DNA from: Lactarius indigo
Taxonomy: Eukaryota; Basidiomycota; Agaricomycetes; Russulales; Russulaceae
DNA: 64,000 nt
Direction: 5' to 3'
NCBI GenBank assembly: GCA_025766275.1
Contig: JAFKAC010000067.1
Coordinates: forward strand, 124,001-188,000
Positions within the stretch are counted from its first letter, which is position 1; every line of letters begins with the position of its first letter. The notes beneath the pieces were generated by a model, which was given only the letters and a program-made list of their open reading frames with translations, ran no database searches and was not told the DNA's origin. The position numbers and the translations under genes were made by a program. Of this stretch, positions 34,287-46,162 are shown in pieces.

Positions 34287-35444
34287 TCACATCATATCAT
34301 GTGGCAGCCAGTCCTTCTGTTCTTCTTCGATCTGTGCAAATATATTGGCTCTCTCCAGCTGATAAATACAGTCCTTCTTGTTGTCCAGGGCTACAAGCTC
34401 CATCATCTTGACTTGACAGATACAGGCCTGCAGCCTCTTGACCTCATGGGCTGTTGCCCAATAATGTGTTACATCTGCTACCAGGGTCTCATCCCTGATG
34501 CAGTTAAGTGTGCAATCAGTGTGCTTTTTGGCAGCAAGGATAAACAGATCCTTGTGGGCAATGAGGGTGTGGTTTGCAGCCAGCAGCATCAGAGTGGCAT
34601 AAAGGGGTTTGCTGTATAGATGGGGCAAGCCTGGGATGACTCTGAGTACAAATGGGTTCACACCTGAGATGATCTGCACATGGCTCACATCCCTCTCTAT
34701 GCTGTCAGGTCTGGTGATGGGGAAAGGAATGTAATAGGGCTGTCAATTTGCCCTAAACCCCTCAGGCACAAGGACCATTGTGGGGTCATCATTGAGGGAG
34801 ATGGGAGTGTGTCAGGTGGCTCTGGGGACTTGCACATGACCTCGTAGCATGGGGGTTCCATTGGTGTGGATGAGCCAAGGGGTGATCTGGGGATCAGTAG
34901 GGTGGCTATGTGTTTGAAGGAGGGGGTGTCTGACTGGGTAGTAATCTCTGTCACCATCATAAGCTTCATTGTCCAGCAACATAGCCTGCACCACTGCAGC
35001 TCACTCAATCTCTTCTGCTCTAGCTGCAACTGTTCTTCTTGCCATGCCCTCACCACCTTCTGCCAGTCCTCCATCACTTTGGCATCCCAAAGGGTCTTCA
35101 AGCTGCCACTCAGCTGGGAGAATTCCCCTGACACCAATGAGGTCATCACCTGGGGGAATGATCGTGATGGGCTCATGATTCCTGTCATTGTCTCGGAAGA
35201 CATGAGGGATGGCAGACTCATTGTCAGGCTGCTGTGTCAGGTCAGGGAATCTCTGTAGGACAGAGGCCCATTCTTGAGTGGTGATATACCCTGTGCACAT
35301 GTCACCAGGTGTGTATGGGGTAATTTGGGCTGTGGGAACAACAGTCTTGTTGTCATTCTGAAGGATGGTGGCAGCATCTTGCATGACTTGGTTGAGGAGC
35401 ATTGCCATGGTGACATGTTGAAGAGGAGAGGTCAGCATAAGCAT
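34287..35444 (-). pseudogene. gypsy E third ORF (post-integrase)
   Basis: One reading frame of about 386 codons from 35444 to 34287, interrupted by a few stops (near 35001, 34812 and 34697). It starts MLMLTSPLQHVTM, has DMCTGYITTQEW near residue 47, an Arg/Glu-rich middle, then KPLYATLMLL, and DETLVADV followed by a helical, probably coiled-coil stretch (HEVKRLQACICQ, then QIEEEQKDW). The frame ends 17 bases before the polypurine tract. The order of blocks matches the family A third ORF, except that the C-terminal zinc knuckles of A are absent. No function is known to me. Confidence 0.65.
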
Positions 35445-35519
35445 TCAAGTAGAGTGGATGAAGGTGGGACAATACTCCTCCTTAGTGGGGGGTGAGCTTA
35501 TAACCCTTTGAAGGGATGC

Positions 35520-36256
35520 TCAGCCCATGTGGTATCTTACTATAGCTTCTGGAGCAAAGATGTTGTCCTTATTGACCCACTGATTCTCCAAGTCAGGATA
35601 ACCCTTCCATTTAACCAAAACCAAATATTGCAGTTTCTTGCAGTGGCTGTAATGCCAAGTGTCCAGAATGGCCTCAACTTCATACTCCTCCTCTCCATCA
35701 ATCAGATCCAGTGGTGGTCTCAGGAAAATTTCACCATGAAAGGTAGTTTGCTTGTTTAGCATAAGAAGATCAATGTGGAACCCTGGGTGAATGCTCCACT
35801 GCATGGGAAGCCTGAGATGATAATGATATGGGGACATCACCTGAATGATAGGAAAGGGACCATGGTGTCGTGCTGCAAGCTTTGCTGTGGGTTGGTTGGT
35901 TTGGAGATGTTTCCCTTCTAGCCACACCTGATCTCCCACCTGGTATTTGGGTATCTTTATGCTTGATCCATGCTGCTTGTTCCTTTTGATAAGGTCTTGT
36001 GCCAACTGTTGAGCTTCTTTCAACTGTGTGGGGATTGCTTCATGCCTTCATGAGGCCAATTGTTGTGTGCAAACTCTGTGATTGGTAGATATGGCACCCA
36101 GTTATCTTGATGCTCATTGGCCCAGAACTGCAAATATTGCTCTAGCCACTGATTGGTGCATTTGGACTGTCTGTCCATGCATGGGTGATATGCTGTGGAA
36201 ATGTTCTGTTGGATACCAAGAATGTGGCACATCAGAGAAGATTTAGAGAAAGGGCA
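35520..36256 (-). pseudogene. gypsy E integrase C-terminus with chromodomain
   Basis: Part of the integrase core ([14 protein letters not shown], then [13 protein letters not shown]), followed by the linker [12 protein letters not shown], the GPFPIIQV strand region, and a chromodomain ([15 protein letters not shown], then YLVLVKWKGYPDLENQW) ending near 35520. The catalytic Glu region reads QSKCTNQ, so the usual Glu (SERTNQ) is Lys; this and a stop near 36020 make it inactive. It is broken upstream at about 36257 where LINE sequence begins. Confidence 0.85.
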
Positions 36257-36365
36257 ACCACAAGGGTCACCAGGCATACAGTCACAAGCCAAAGCCAAGT
36301 AGTGTAAATATGTGGCGCAATGACCACCAGTTAGATAGTCCAAAGACAAACAAGGAAACCAAACC

Positions 36366-39300
36366 TCAGTGTGCACCTACCTGGTCAGGTTCAGGGGGCA
36401 TGGGCATAGGGGGACCGAATTCCAGCTTGGAGAGTGTGCAAGTCTGGTCAAAGAAGGATAGGAGTTTCCCTACACTCCGCTTCTTGGATAACAGGGCAGT
36501 GAATGGGTAGAGAGGGGGTGTAGGGGAGACTGTAAACTGGAGGATGCCAGTGTCAATACGGTCTTGAAGATAGCATGGGCAGTGATGGATGATGTGCTCC
36601 ACAGTTCGTAGAGCCTCACCACATGGGCAAGACTCATTTTTGGGAGGGTTGTTAGGCTGGAAGCGGCGGATGTAAGAGCCTGTGAAGGCATGGTCCATAG
36701 TGACCTGCATGAGGGTGGATGTGCTGTGCCTAGTGTGCTTGGCGTGGCAACGGCCTGAGGGTTCTTTTTCTGTTGCTGTGGCCTGCAGCCAAAGGGGGTG
36801 GTGTTCCATGGGGTGAGGGGGGTGAATGTTGGAGTGGGTATGGGTAAAGGAAAGTGGTTCCCCAACCACATTGCAGTGGAATTGAGGAATGAGCTGTGCT
36901 TCTTGCCAGGAGGTGTTCCAGCCATGAAAGGCGAGCTCGCATGCTTGAGCCTTTTGGAATGCTGCAGAGTTAATGTGATTCAGCCCATCAGGGGGATCAT
37001 GGGTGCAGGCCTTGGTCGCCAAGTCCCATGCCCTCATCTGCCCAACCAGGTCAGCGTCCACTGGGGTCCAGGCAAGGTGTAATCTAAAGCGCCTATGATG
37101 CAGTGCTAGGGTGGTTAGGGACTGGTGAAACATCAGCATGTGAGACTGCACTGTCTGAGACTGCAGGTTTTTAACCCCATGAATAGCCGAGTCCAAGTTA
37201 GTGAACAAGTAAATGTGATCAGGAGGGGGCACCTCCTTGGTATAGTACATGGCCAGGGCTTCCACAGTCTTCACCAGTGCAAAACAATTGGCATCGAACT
37301 GCATCACCCCAAAGCCCAACACCCAGCTCAGTTCCATTAGAGCTGCCCCCCTGTCGTAAAAGGTGGCTGCCACCGTGCCCACCTTGAGCTCATCTTTGCA
37401 TCCCTGTGAGGAGACCTGTGCCTGAGTGTGGATGATCAACATACTAAACCCTTCGGTGGTCCAGGTTAGGGACTGCATCCAGTCTTTCCTTGAGATAGGG
37501 TTTCCAGCCCCAATGTGAACCACTTGCGCTGCCCAGTTGGGGACCTCCCAGGGGGCAGTGGCAACCACATCTACATGCAGACCATCAGATGGCACTTGCA
37601 CAGCAAGAGTTTCAAGTGCCATTGGAGGACAGCGCCGCCACCCAGGCACAGCACAGGAACCTGGGACAACCTGTGGGAAGTCCCCCTGGCCCAGTATGTA
37701 CCACTCTGGCCTGAGTTGGCACAGGAGTTGGGATGTGTGGGGTAGCCTGTAAAGCTGGAGCAAAGACATGTGAGTAAGCTGTTCCACCCACTGACGCATA
37801 GGCATCATGCAGGTGAAAACAAGAAGGGAGGCATGGGGCACCATGTGGAATGAGCCCATGACCACCTTTACCATTTCGTTCTGCATGACTTGCAGCTTTT
37901 TGATGAGTTTTGCCACTCCTTTGATCTTATACCAGAGCTGGCAGCCATTGGGGAGCACAGGGAAGCAGACAGTGTTGAGAACCAACCACCAGTTCGCCAT
38001 GGAGAGGCCTCATATGGTGTTGCCAAGGATCATCAGTGCCCAAATAGAGGCACGTGCCCTGTTGCACATGATGTCCACATGTGGCTCCCAGTTGAGGCAA
38101 CAGTGGAAGAAGAACCCAAGGTACCTCAGGGTTTCTACCAGTTGCACAATATATTCTGATCCGTCCCCAGGCAAGGATAGACCAGTGGGAGGAGGTATGG
38201 GGTTCTGCTCCCATGGTCGTTGGAAGAACATAAGCTCCATCTTGTCTGGCTCGATGGCCAGACCAGACAAACAGAGAATTTCTTCACACTCCGAGTACCT
38301 GGCACACAGAAGGGTTGTGACCCCCTCCCATGTCTTGGCGCAGGCGAAAAGGATGCTATCATCCACATACATCCCCAGAGACGAGTTGTTCCAATTCCTC
38401 ATCTTATGCAGGAGGGGAGATGTGTAGGCAATGGAGAGAACCGGTGACAGGGGTGAACCCTGTGGCACACCCACCAGTTGTCCCTGGCTATCAGCTAGGA
38501 TCCTGTTGAACCAGAGGCAAACTCTATGGTCCTTGAGGAAGCAGCCAAGCCATCCTGTGAGCTCCAGGGTGAATCCCATACTTTCCATGAGAGCACAGAG
38601 GTGGGCATGGTGGACATGGTCAAAGAAGCCCTGGACATTGAACAGGAGTATCCCACACTTCAGACCAGCACCATGGGCCGCCTGTATGTCATGAAGGAGG
38701 GTGAGGCCTGCATCAAGGCAGGAGGAGTACATGCATCTGCCAAACTGGTTGGTTGGGATGAGTTCCTCCTGCACCAAGGCATGCTGGATGCGTTTGGCCA
38801 CAACCTCCTCAAGGAGCTTAGACATACACTCCAAGAGAGAGATTGGGCAGTGTGCTTTCACGAGTGTGTAGTCTGGTCTGCCCAGTTTGGGTATGACCAC
38901 AACCACAGTGCTCTTCCAGTGGGCCAGGTGATAGCACAACTGCAAGCAAGACTCAAAGAGCCAAGTCAGCATGACACCAATCCCCATCCAGCCCTCCACC
39001 TCTGGGTTGCCCCATGCACATTTAAGCAGGAACCAACCGATCCCAGATTCCCTGGGGACAGATGAGTTTGATGCTGCAGTAAGCAATGCGTTGCACTCTC
39101 CCTCAGTGAGGGGATCATGCCTCCAGATAGGCTGGGCTGGTGGATCTGAGGGGAGGGTGGTGGGAATGTCCTCATGTGAAGTTGCAAAGAAGTGCTTACC
39201 CAGGATCTCCACCATCTTCCCATGTTCAAACTGAAGGTCACCATCAGCATCCTTCAGGGCTGGAATGTGGGTGGTGCTCCTGCCATGCCTCCAGGATGCA

Positions 39301-40434
39301 ACCTCCCACACATTTGAGGAGGTCACGACACCATCTGCCCAAGTCTGCTTGGCTACATGTACCGTGTGTGCAAGGCAATGGGATGCAGCTTTGCACCGGG
39401 CTCCATAGGCATTGGCCAAGTCTGCTGCAGCTCATGCACACTCAGCATTCCACCAGGGTGCAGCATGGGCCACATTGTGTCCCTTCCTCTTCATGGTAGA
39501 ACCACAAGCCACATTGAAGGTGTTGTAGATGTGGTCCAGGATTGTGTCGATCTCTGCTGGGGAGTGGAGGGGACCCTGAAGGACAGGGGAGTGGAGCTCC
39601 ATAAGGCACCACCGCTCCTTCCACCCATCATCATTGAGGTTGGTTGAGAAGCTGTTCATGGCATCCTCCCAGGGGCCACGGAAGTGGACACATGTGGACA
39701 AGCACATGGTCCAAACCGACCAAACTGTCCCAGTCTACCAAAGCTCCTTGAAAGGTGCCCTGAGCAACTGCAGCAAAGTTACGCCAGCAGAGGTCCAGCA
39801 TACTGTCCCTCTGGTTCTGGGCAACCATGCTGCATCTCGTGGGCACCCTGGGTATGTTCAGCAACTCAAGCATCTGCAATGATGCCCAAGAAGCGAAGAG
39901 CACTGCCTGTGGTGAGGGGGTCCAGCCCTCGGGAGACCACAGTTGGCTATGAAGGTTGAAGTCACCAACCAGCAGGGTGGGCACGCCATCCCACAAGAAG
40001 TTGAGGTGCATCAGCATTGCCAGTGCTGTGCGATCCTCCACATCATTGTAGAAGACAATGACGTGCCACTTCTCAGGCCCAGCCTTTATGTCAATGACAA
40101 GAATACACAGATGCTGGGCGAGATTGAGTCAAGCGACAATCTCTAGCCCATTCACTGCCGTGCATTTAGTCAGGCCATGTTTGCAGGCATACATCATCAC
40201 TTTTGCCTGCTGATTGTTGGTGAAGTAAGGGTAGTGGAGGTGCCACTTGCGATTGGCAGCCCCTCCAAGAATGTCCACCCCATCCTTCACATCATTCACT
40301 CTCCCCACTCCTACTCTGCTAAACCAAGGTTCTGTGATGCACAACAAGTTGTCAGCCGTGTTTATTTCAAGCAATGCATGCATGGTGGGATTGCAATGTC
40401 CCATGTTCACCAACCCTATGGAGAAATTATGCAT
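36366..40434 (-). pseudogene. LINE ORF2: endonuclease, RT, RNase H, zinc finger
   Basis: ORF2 starts with ATG at 40434. The apurinic-type endonuclease follows: VNMGHCNPTMHAL, LCITEPWF, LLVGDFNLHSQLW and VGLDHVLVHM (40434-39631). The RT (39419-38010) has PISLLECMSKLLE, motif A LLFNVQGFFDHV, motif B GVPQGSPLSPVLS and motif C MYVDDSILFA. RNase H lies around 37400-36950 (ALMELSWVLGFGV, then LAWTPVDADLVG). A C-terminal zinc finger is near 36610 (CPCGEALRTVEHIIHHCPC). Motif A has Asn where the catalytic Asp is required. One frameshift lies near 39.65-39.70 kb, and stops lie near 40042 and 38009 (CGA to TGA). Confidence 0.88.
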
Positions 40435-42234
40435 AGGGAAGTAGGGGCTGGTTAGCCAAGGGAATGGCAGTTGGCATAAGCAGCTTGTCCAAAGGTTGCC
40501 CTAGTGAGTCATGGCCACTGAAGGCATGGGAGAGGAGAGTGAGGTGCTCATACTCCACATCCAAAGCTGGGTTAGTAGCTGAGGCTGCCAAGGGGTCATT
40601 GGTCATGACACAGAGGAGGTAGTCATTCTTGGCATCACGCAGAGCACGGAACACTGGGCACAAGTCATTGATCGGGGCGGTGTAGTGTGTGCCACCAACT
40701 GTCACAATGACTGAGCCACACAGGCTTTCTAAAAACATCGTTCGGGAACAAGCTGTGGCAGCAGCTAATTGTTCCGAGGTGATGTGGGAGAGAGTGCTGA
40801 CAGGGGCAGGGAAGAGGGCACAGAAGCATTCCATCACTGACTGAGGACAGAGTCCAGCATCCGGTCCCGCCACATTATCTGTGACTAAGGGTTGGCAGGC
40901 TGCCAGGGATGCCATGGCTGCACCAATTTGAGTGACCTTGGTGTCCCCTTTGGTCTTGACAAAAGGAGGGAGTGGGCCCTGAACTGTCGTGGGTGAGTAG
41001 GTGCGTGTGCATTTGGCAGCGCATTCTGTTGGCAGCGCATTCTGTTGACGTTTCTCCTGCAGTTGCCATGTCTGTTGCCTTAGTCATGATGCGTGCCTTA
41101 GGTTTTGAACGAGGCAGAGGGGGAGGAGGGGACAGGGGTCATGAGGGAGCAGAGGCAAGAGCCGCAAGAGCCTCGTCGTTGAAGAGGTTGATCTCCAGGG
41201 GCAGAAGGGTCTCAGGTGCATCATCCACATGGGCTGGGGGCAAGGGCGTGTCTATCTCCATAGGGCGTTTGAGGATAGACTGGAGAGCAGAAGTTACCAG
41301 GGCTGCTGGGACAGCAGGCGTAGAGTCTGCTATCTTGGCAACATGCCGGGGGGGTGGGAAGTCACCACAAACCAGGCAGGAGTGTGGGGAGCAAGTGTTG
41401 TGGCCCACCTTCTTGCAGAGCAGGCAGGAGAAGTGGCAGTCACAAACCCCAGGTTATTTGTGAGGGCCCTGACATTGGAAGTCATGGTCCTTGATGTGAT
41501 GGGAGCCACCACAGCAGATGCAGCGGTTCTTCACATTCCACTTACAGGTAGGATTGTTCAAGACGTGTCCCATCTCGAAGCATCTCCCACACTACTTAGG
41601 TCAGGGGGAATCACTGGCATAGACAAATTTGACACTGTAGCTGAACATGGACATGCCAGCCTCAGTGGCCGCCTTGGTGATGGACTTAGTAGGATTGATG
41701 TATGCAAACACCACGGTCAATGTTGCAGACTTGATTTTGGTAATGTTGTTCATCCAGCTGGGTGGTTGAATGAAGGGGATGTCCACAAAGCACAGGTTGC
41801 ATGCAAGCTTGTCAGCAAGGGCATCCTTGTCATAGAGGACACCATCCTGATCAGCAATGATGACATCATGGAGTTGGGCCCAGCACCATCCCTCAGTGGG
41901 GACAAGCCTGGAGCCAGGGAATGGCTGACAAAGGAACTTGGAGAAGGTGAGGATGCGCTCCATGGGCACCTTCCCGACGATGGTATAAATGAAATTGCCT
42001 GTCTTGGCAACTTCCTTCAACCAGTTGCCTGACAGCAGCTAGATTGGATTTGCAGTCTGCTGTTCAATGGTGGTCTGAACCCTGTGGACGATATAGCCAG
42101 GGTTATTGGCATGTAGTTTCTTCTCTGCATCCTCATCCAGCAGGCTGCCATAACGAACGACGACGACCTTGGTGATGAGTCGGGAGGAAGGGGAGGTAGA
42201 AGGTTTAAGAGCACCAGATGGTGTATGTCCCTGG

Positions 42235-42685
42235 TGTTGATAAGTAACCCTTGTGCACTTCGCGGCTCTAACGGACCGGACTTACAGATATGGACTGCTG
42301 TAGATTAATTAGGACCGCTTTAGATTAGATTTGATCTGTACAATCTTGGACACCTTGTATTTTCTTATCTATGACATCACTGTACCATGACATCATGTGG
42401 ACTCCTCTAGAACTGTCATTATACTGCGCCTTTGTTCCCTCTTTAGATATATCCTTATTGTGATGTCATTATGATATCATCTTAGTCTGGACTTTCTTTA
42501 TTCTTATGCTCCTTGTTCTCCATTTGTACATCCCTTTTTGTCCACATGTAGAACAACATCTCTTGTACTATGTGACTCTGCTTTACCTTGCTTGACTTCT
42601 GTTGCTGCTTTCCAGTCACCCAGCCTATCTCACCACAGTCTCCTTTGTCCACTGTGAGTATGCTACCTTTGTGTGCTGTTCATCA
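42235..42685 (+). repeat. Solo LTR, family LTR2 (copy g), internally deleted
   Basis: 451 bp, TGTTGATAAGTAAC to CTGTTCATCA, perfect CCTGG duplication. The TATA block and the duplicated 26-bp region are deleted. It splits LINE ORF1. Confidence 0.93.
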
Positions 42686-44832
42686 CCTGGGTGGCAGCGT
42701 GAGCTTTCACCTTAGGAGCTATAGAGGCCTGCTGATGGATAGCCTTTGCTGTCAAGACCATGTAAGAGGGTCCATATCTGCCAATGCTAATGAACCCATC
42801 ATTACCAGTGATTGTACATGACCCCTTGTCCACCACTGGAGCAGCAGGTGCATGTTTTGGGACAGAGGGGGCCACTGTTGGTGCAAGAGGTGGAAAAGAG
42901 TCGAGCCCTTGCTGAAGGGGTGCAGAAGTACCCATGACGGTCCCCTTGGCAGGTTTCCATTGACAAGGTGCCCCCAAGGGGGCAGAAGGTGGAGAAGCAC
43001 CCTCAACCTTACCCTGCAGAGCAGGCGTGGGAGGAGGGGTGTCTGCAGGGGCAGGTGGGGTTGGCACAGGCGCCAGGAAATTGTCCACACATGCAGCCTC
43101 TGGGGATGGGAAAGATGACTCCTCCATTACAGCATGGAGGTCAGGCAGTTTGGCTGGAAGAGGGTGGCCCAAATAGAGGTCCTCCACAGAGCTAGTATAA
43201 CCTGGGTCATAGGCCAGGGCTGTAGAATCAAGGATGGTGGCAGCGACTGCAGCAGTGTGCATACCAGCTGCAGAGGGCTGTGCACATTCCTCGAGAGCCA
43301 TGGGCATGTCTGTTTCCTCAGGGACAAAAGCCGCTGGAGCAGCAGAAGACACCAAGGAGGAATGGGCAATGCCATCCAATCTATGCTTCAAGCCAGAGAG
43401 GGGGGCAGGGGAGCGTCTGCGTGCCACCTCCACCACCTGTTTGCCTGTCTTTGACTTGGGGGTCTTTTTCTTTGTCTTCAAGGCCTGAATGGCCTGTTCC
43501 TCACGAAGGTCAGCATTGGTGTTGTGCTGTGCAGTTTTCCAGAGTGTTTCCCTGTACTTTTCCGCACACTCCACCATCAGTGCCTTAGCCTCAGTGCCAA
43601 CCTCTGGCCAAATGCGAGTGAGCTCTAGGTTGAGGTATTGTTCCCTCATCCATTTTTGAGCCTCTGCTTCAACAGAAAGCCAGTGCTCCTCCAGAGCCTG
43701 GCCAACCCACATCTGGTAGTTTGAGGTGACATATCCCTTGGCAAACTCACACTTCACAGCAATGAGGGCTGCGGCATTGTCTCCACAACGCTCCAGAATA
43801 TAGTCCAAGGAGAGGGACTTGAGTGCCTCAGCTTTCACTTTGGCCAGCTCAGTGTCCTTCCATTGGTGCCATTCTACTTCAGCTTCCTTCATGACTGCAC
43901 ACTGGTAGTCAGCACGCAGGGAGTCCAAGAAGGCCACCTTTTCAATCGCAGCTGCATTGGCATTGTACTCCACCTTCCAGGCTTCCTGTAGAGCAGTAAA
44001 GTTAGTAAGGGCCTGGCATGTCCGCACGACTTGGTCCTTAAGATGGTTGCCTTCGACTTCCAACCAGGCCAGCAACATGCGCAAGGCATCATCCACCTTG
44101 TGTCTGACCAGAGAGGAGAGGAGTTCATCGCACCACTCCTCAAACTCCAGCTCCAACTTGGTGTGAATATGATTCTTGTATTCAATGACCTCCATCTGGT
44201 GGATGTGGGTCCATTTCACTTCTTCATCCATCACCCGGTTGTCAGTGGCTGTCAGCTCACTGGACAACTGTGCAACAAGCTCCTTAATGAGGTTGAGTTG
44301 CATCTCAGGGACAGGCATAGCATCATCCAGATGGAAGTTATTGTCACATGGCTCAAGCACAAACATACTTTGTTTAAAGAATGAGGTGCTGTCCAAGATG
44401 CCAGTGATCATAGAGGACAACAAGATAGTTGTCCCCCAAAACCATGCATTTGAGGACAGAGCATGCTCATCCTGCTGGTTTGGTGGACTGATCCCAAGGG
44501 TGAGGGCCACGCTGACCAGATCAAAAGTGTGGGTAAGATTCTCACCCCTCTCAGCCAGGAGGCCATGGGGGAGAGGAAGAAGAGGTTCACACTGCATGTA
44601 GTAGGTGTAACCAAAATGCTGAGCATTGAGCTCATGGTGGTGCTGTTTGGCCCAGGCCATAAGCATGTTCGGTTCAGGGGTGTCAGGGATCTGGGAGGGG
44701 TGGACCATGGTGATCTGGCACAGCTCATCAAGGACGGCGCATGTGCTGCAAGTTTCATCCAGTTCCCAGTAAGTGGCCAGAGGTGGGGTAGGTGTGGACC
44801 CAGACAGAGCAACGTAAGTGCTAGTCATGTGT

Positions 44833-45267
44833 TGTCATGGTTCCAACGGACCATTCGTGACCTGTGTGTTTCTGGGCCCAAGGCAAGGGCAAGGTAGAGT
44901 CAGAGCTTGCTCAATGAGCAAGCTAAGTCAGTGGATCAAGGCTCAAGCCCGAGGCTATCGCTTGCAAGGAGGAGTTGGACGATTCAAGACAAGATAGAAC
45001 AAGGCTGGATTCAAAGGACTAAGAGTAGACAAGGTAACTACTTGTTTACTCTATGGCTCTTATAGTTGTACAATACTGGGGTTTTTCTGGTCTGTTTTCT
45101 AAGCCACATCAGCTAGCTGAGAGATGCATAAGTGCTAGCACAATTCTGATACAAGAAGTCGTCATTCTGAGACAATCAGGCAGAAGGTTTGCATAATCGA
45201 GAACCAGTGGTTGTGCTGGCAATTCGTGATTCGTGACATGTGACTGTGATGTCACGTGATTGTGACA
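44833..45267 (+). repeat. Solo LTR, family LTR6 (copy b)
   Basis: 435 bp, TGTCATGGTTCC to GATTGTGACA, perfect TGTGT duplication. It is homologous to the gypsy B LTR at 12329-12663. It splits LINE ORF1. Confidence 0.9.
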
Positions 45268-45550
45268 TGTGTCCTGCGCCATCCACAGGCCCCATGTCTT
45301 GAACAATGGGGGCAGGGGACAGTGGTGCTACCACCATAGGTGCCAGAGGGCCTTCAGTGAAGGTTTTTCTGGGCAGCGGGGGTCAGGGTTGGAGTGGAGG
45401 ACAAGGTGTTATTGCCATCACCAGCTGGGGCCAGGTCAGGCGCACTGCTTGCCTCATGAAAACTAATGGAGGGGCAGTGACTAAGTGGGGGAACCACCTA
45501 GCCCGAACAACAGGAAACCTGTCACAGAGCCTGACCTGCAGCAGCCACCT

Positions 45551-46135
45551 TGTTACAATTTTCCTTTGGACTCATTCTTTTGCATATCACTATTCCCTTC
45601 CCAACACTATATGAGCCCTGTACGATTACGCGGACTTTACGATTACCCGGTTCCTATCATGCGCCCTACTTATTGATGCCCTCTTCTGATAAAGTTTGAC
45701 ATGTGCTAGTTTCCGTTGTGTTCCCAATCACATGCGACTCCGCGTGATTCACCTTTGTTCTCAGTACGACGTTCCTTTGTTCCTCTTATGTCCCATCTAT
45801 TGTTCCAAGACTGGCGATGGTGCCATCTGTTTGTAGCTGTCATACTAGCCACTATCTATTTAAACCTAGTCCTACCTAGCTTGTACAGTAGACTAGACTT
45901 CTTGTGTGATAACTACACTCGTCTAACAAAGGACGCCTCCGTGCTTTCCTTGTCTCGAGAACTCCCGCTGCCTTCACTAGACCTCCGAGTCTTAGCCATC
46001 CTCTACGATCCAAGTGACCATCGTCCTTGTGATCCTTGTGCATCATTCTACTGAAGCCGAGCCTGAGAGCTTGCGCTACCGTTACTCGACTGACTCGGTA
46101 CAGGTCATACCTTACACCCCTGTAGTGGCGTAACA
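45551..46135 (+). repeat. 5' LTR of gypsy A2
   Basis: 585 bp. It differs from the 3' LTR only by C/T or G/A at seven CpG positions. Gag coding starts 27 bases downstream, leaving room for only a very short primer site. Confidence 0.97.
45857..45864 (+). promoter_or_regulatory. TATA-like box of gypsy A2 LTR
   Basis: TATTTAAA inside the 5' LTR. It is conserved in the 3' LTR and in A1 and is the best candidate core promoter. Transcription would then start near 45885-45895, and the leader up to the gag start would contain no ATG. Confidence 0.55.
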
Positions 46136-46162
46136 TTAAGTCTAGTCTCTCAGCTGCACACC

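Noticed and set aside
34866..35258. Plus-strand 130-codon ORF
   Set aside because: It is antisense to the gypsy E third ORF, which has block similarity to the family A ORF3.
36310..44897. Numerous plus-strand ORFs of 60-270 codons
   Set aside because: They are shadows of the minus-strand LINE ORF1 and ORF2, which show real domain motifs.
45716..46054. 112-codon ORF repeated at 53040-53378
   Set aside because: It lies in the A2 LTRs, contains promoter sequence and is not conserved in A1; most likely chance.
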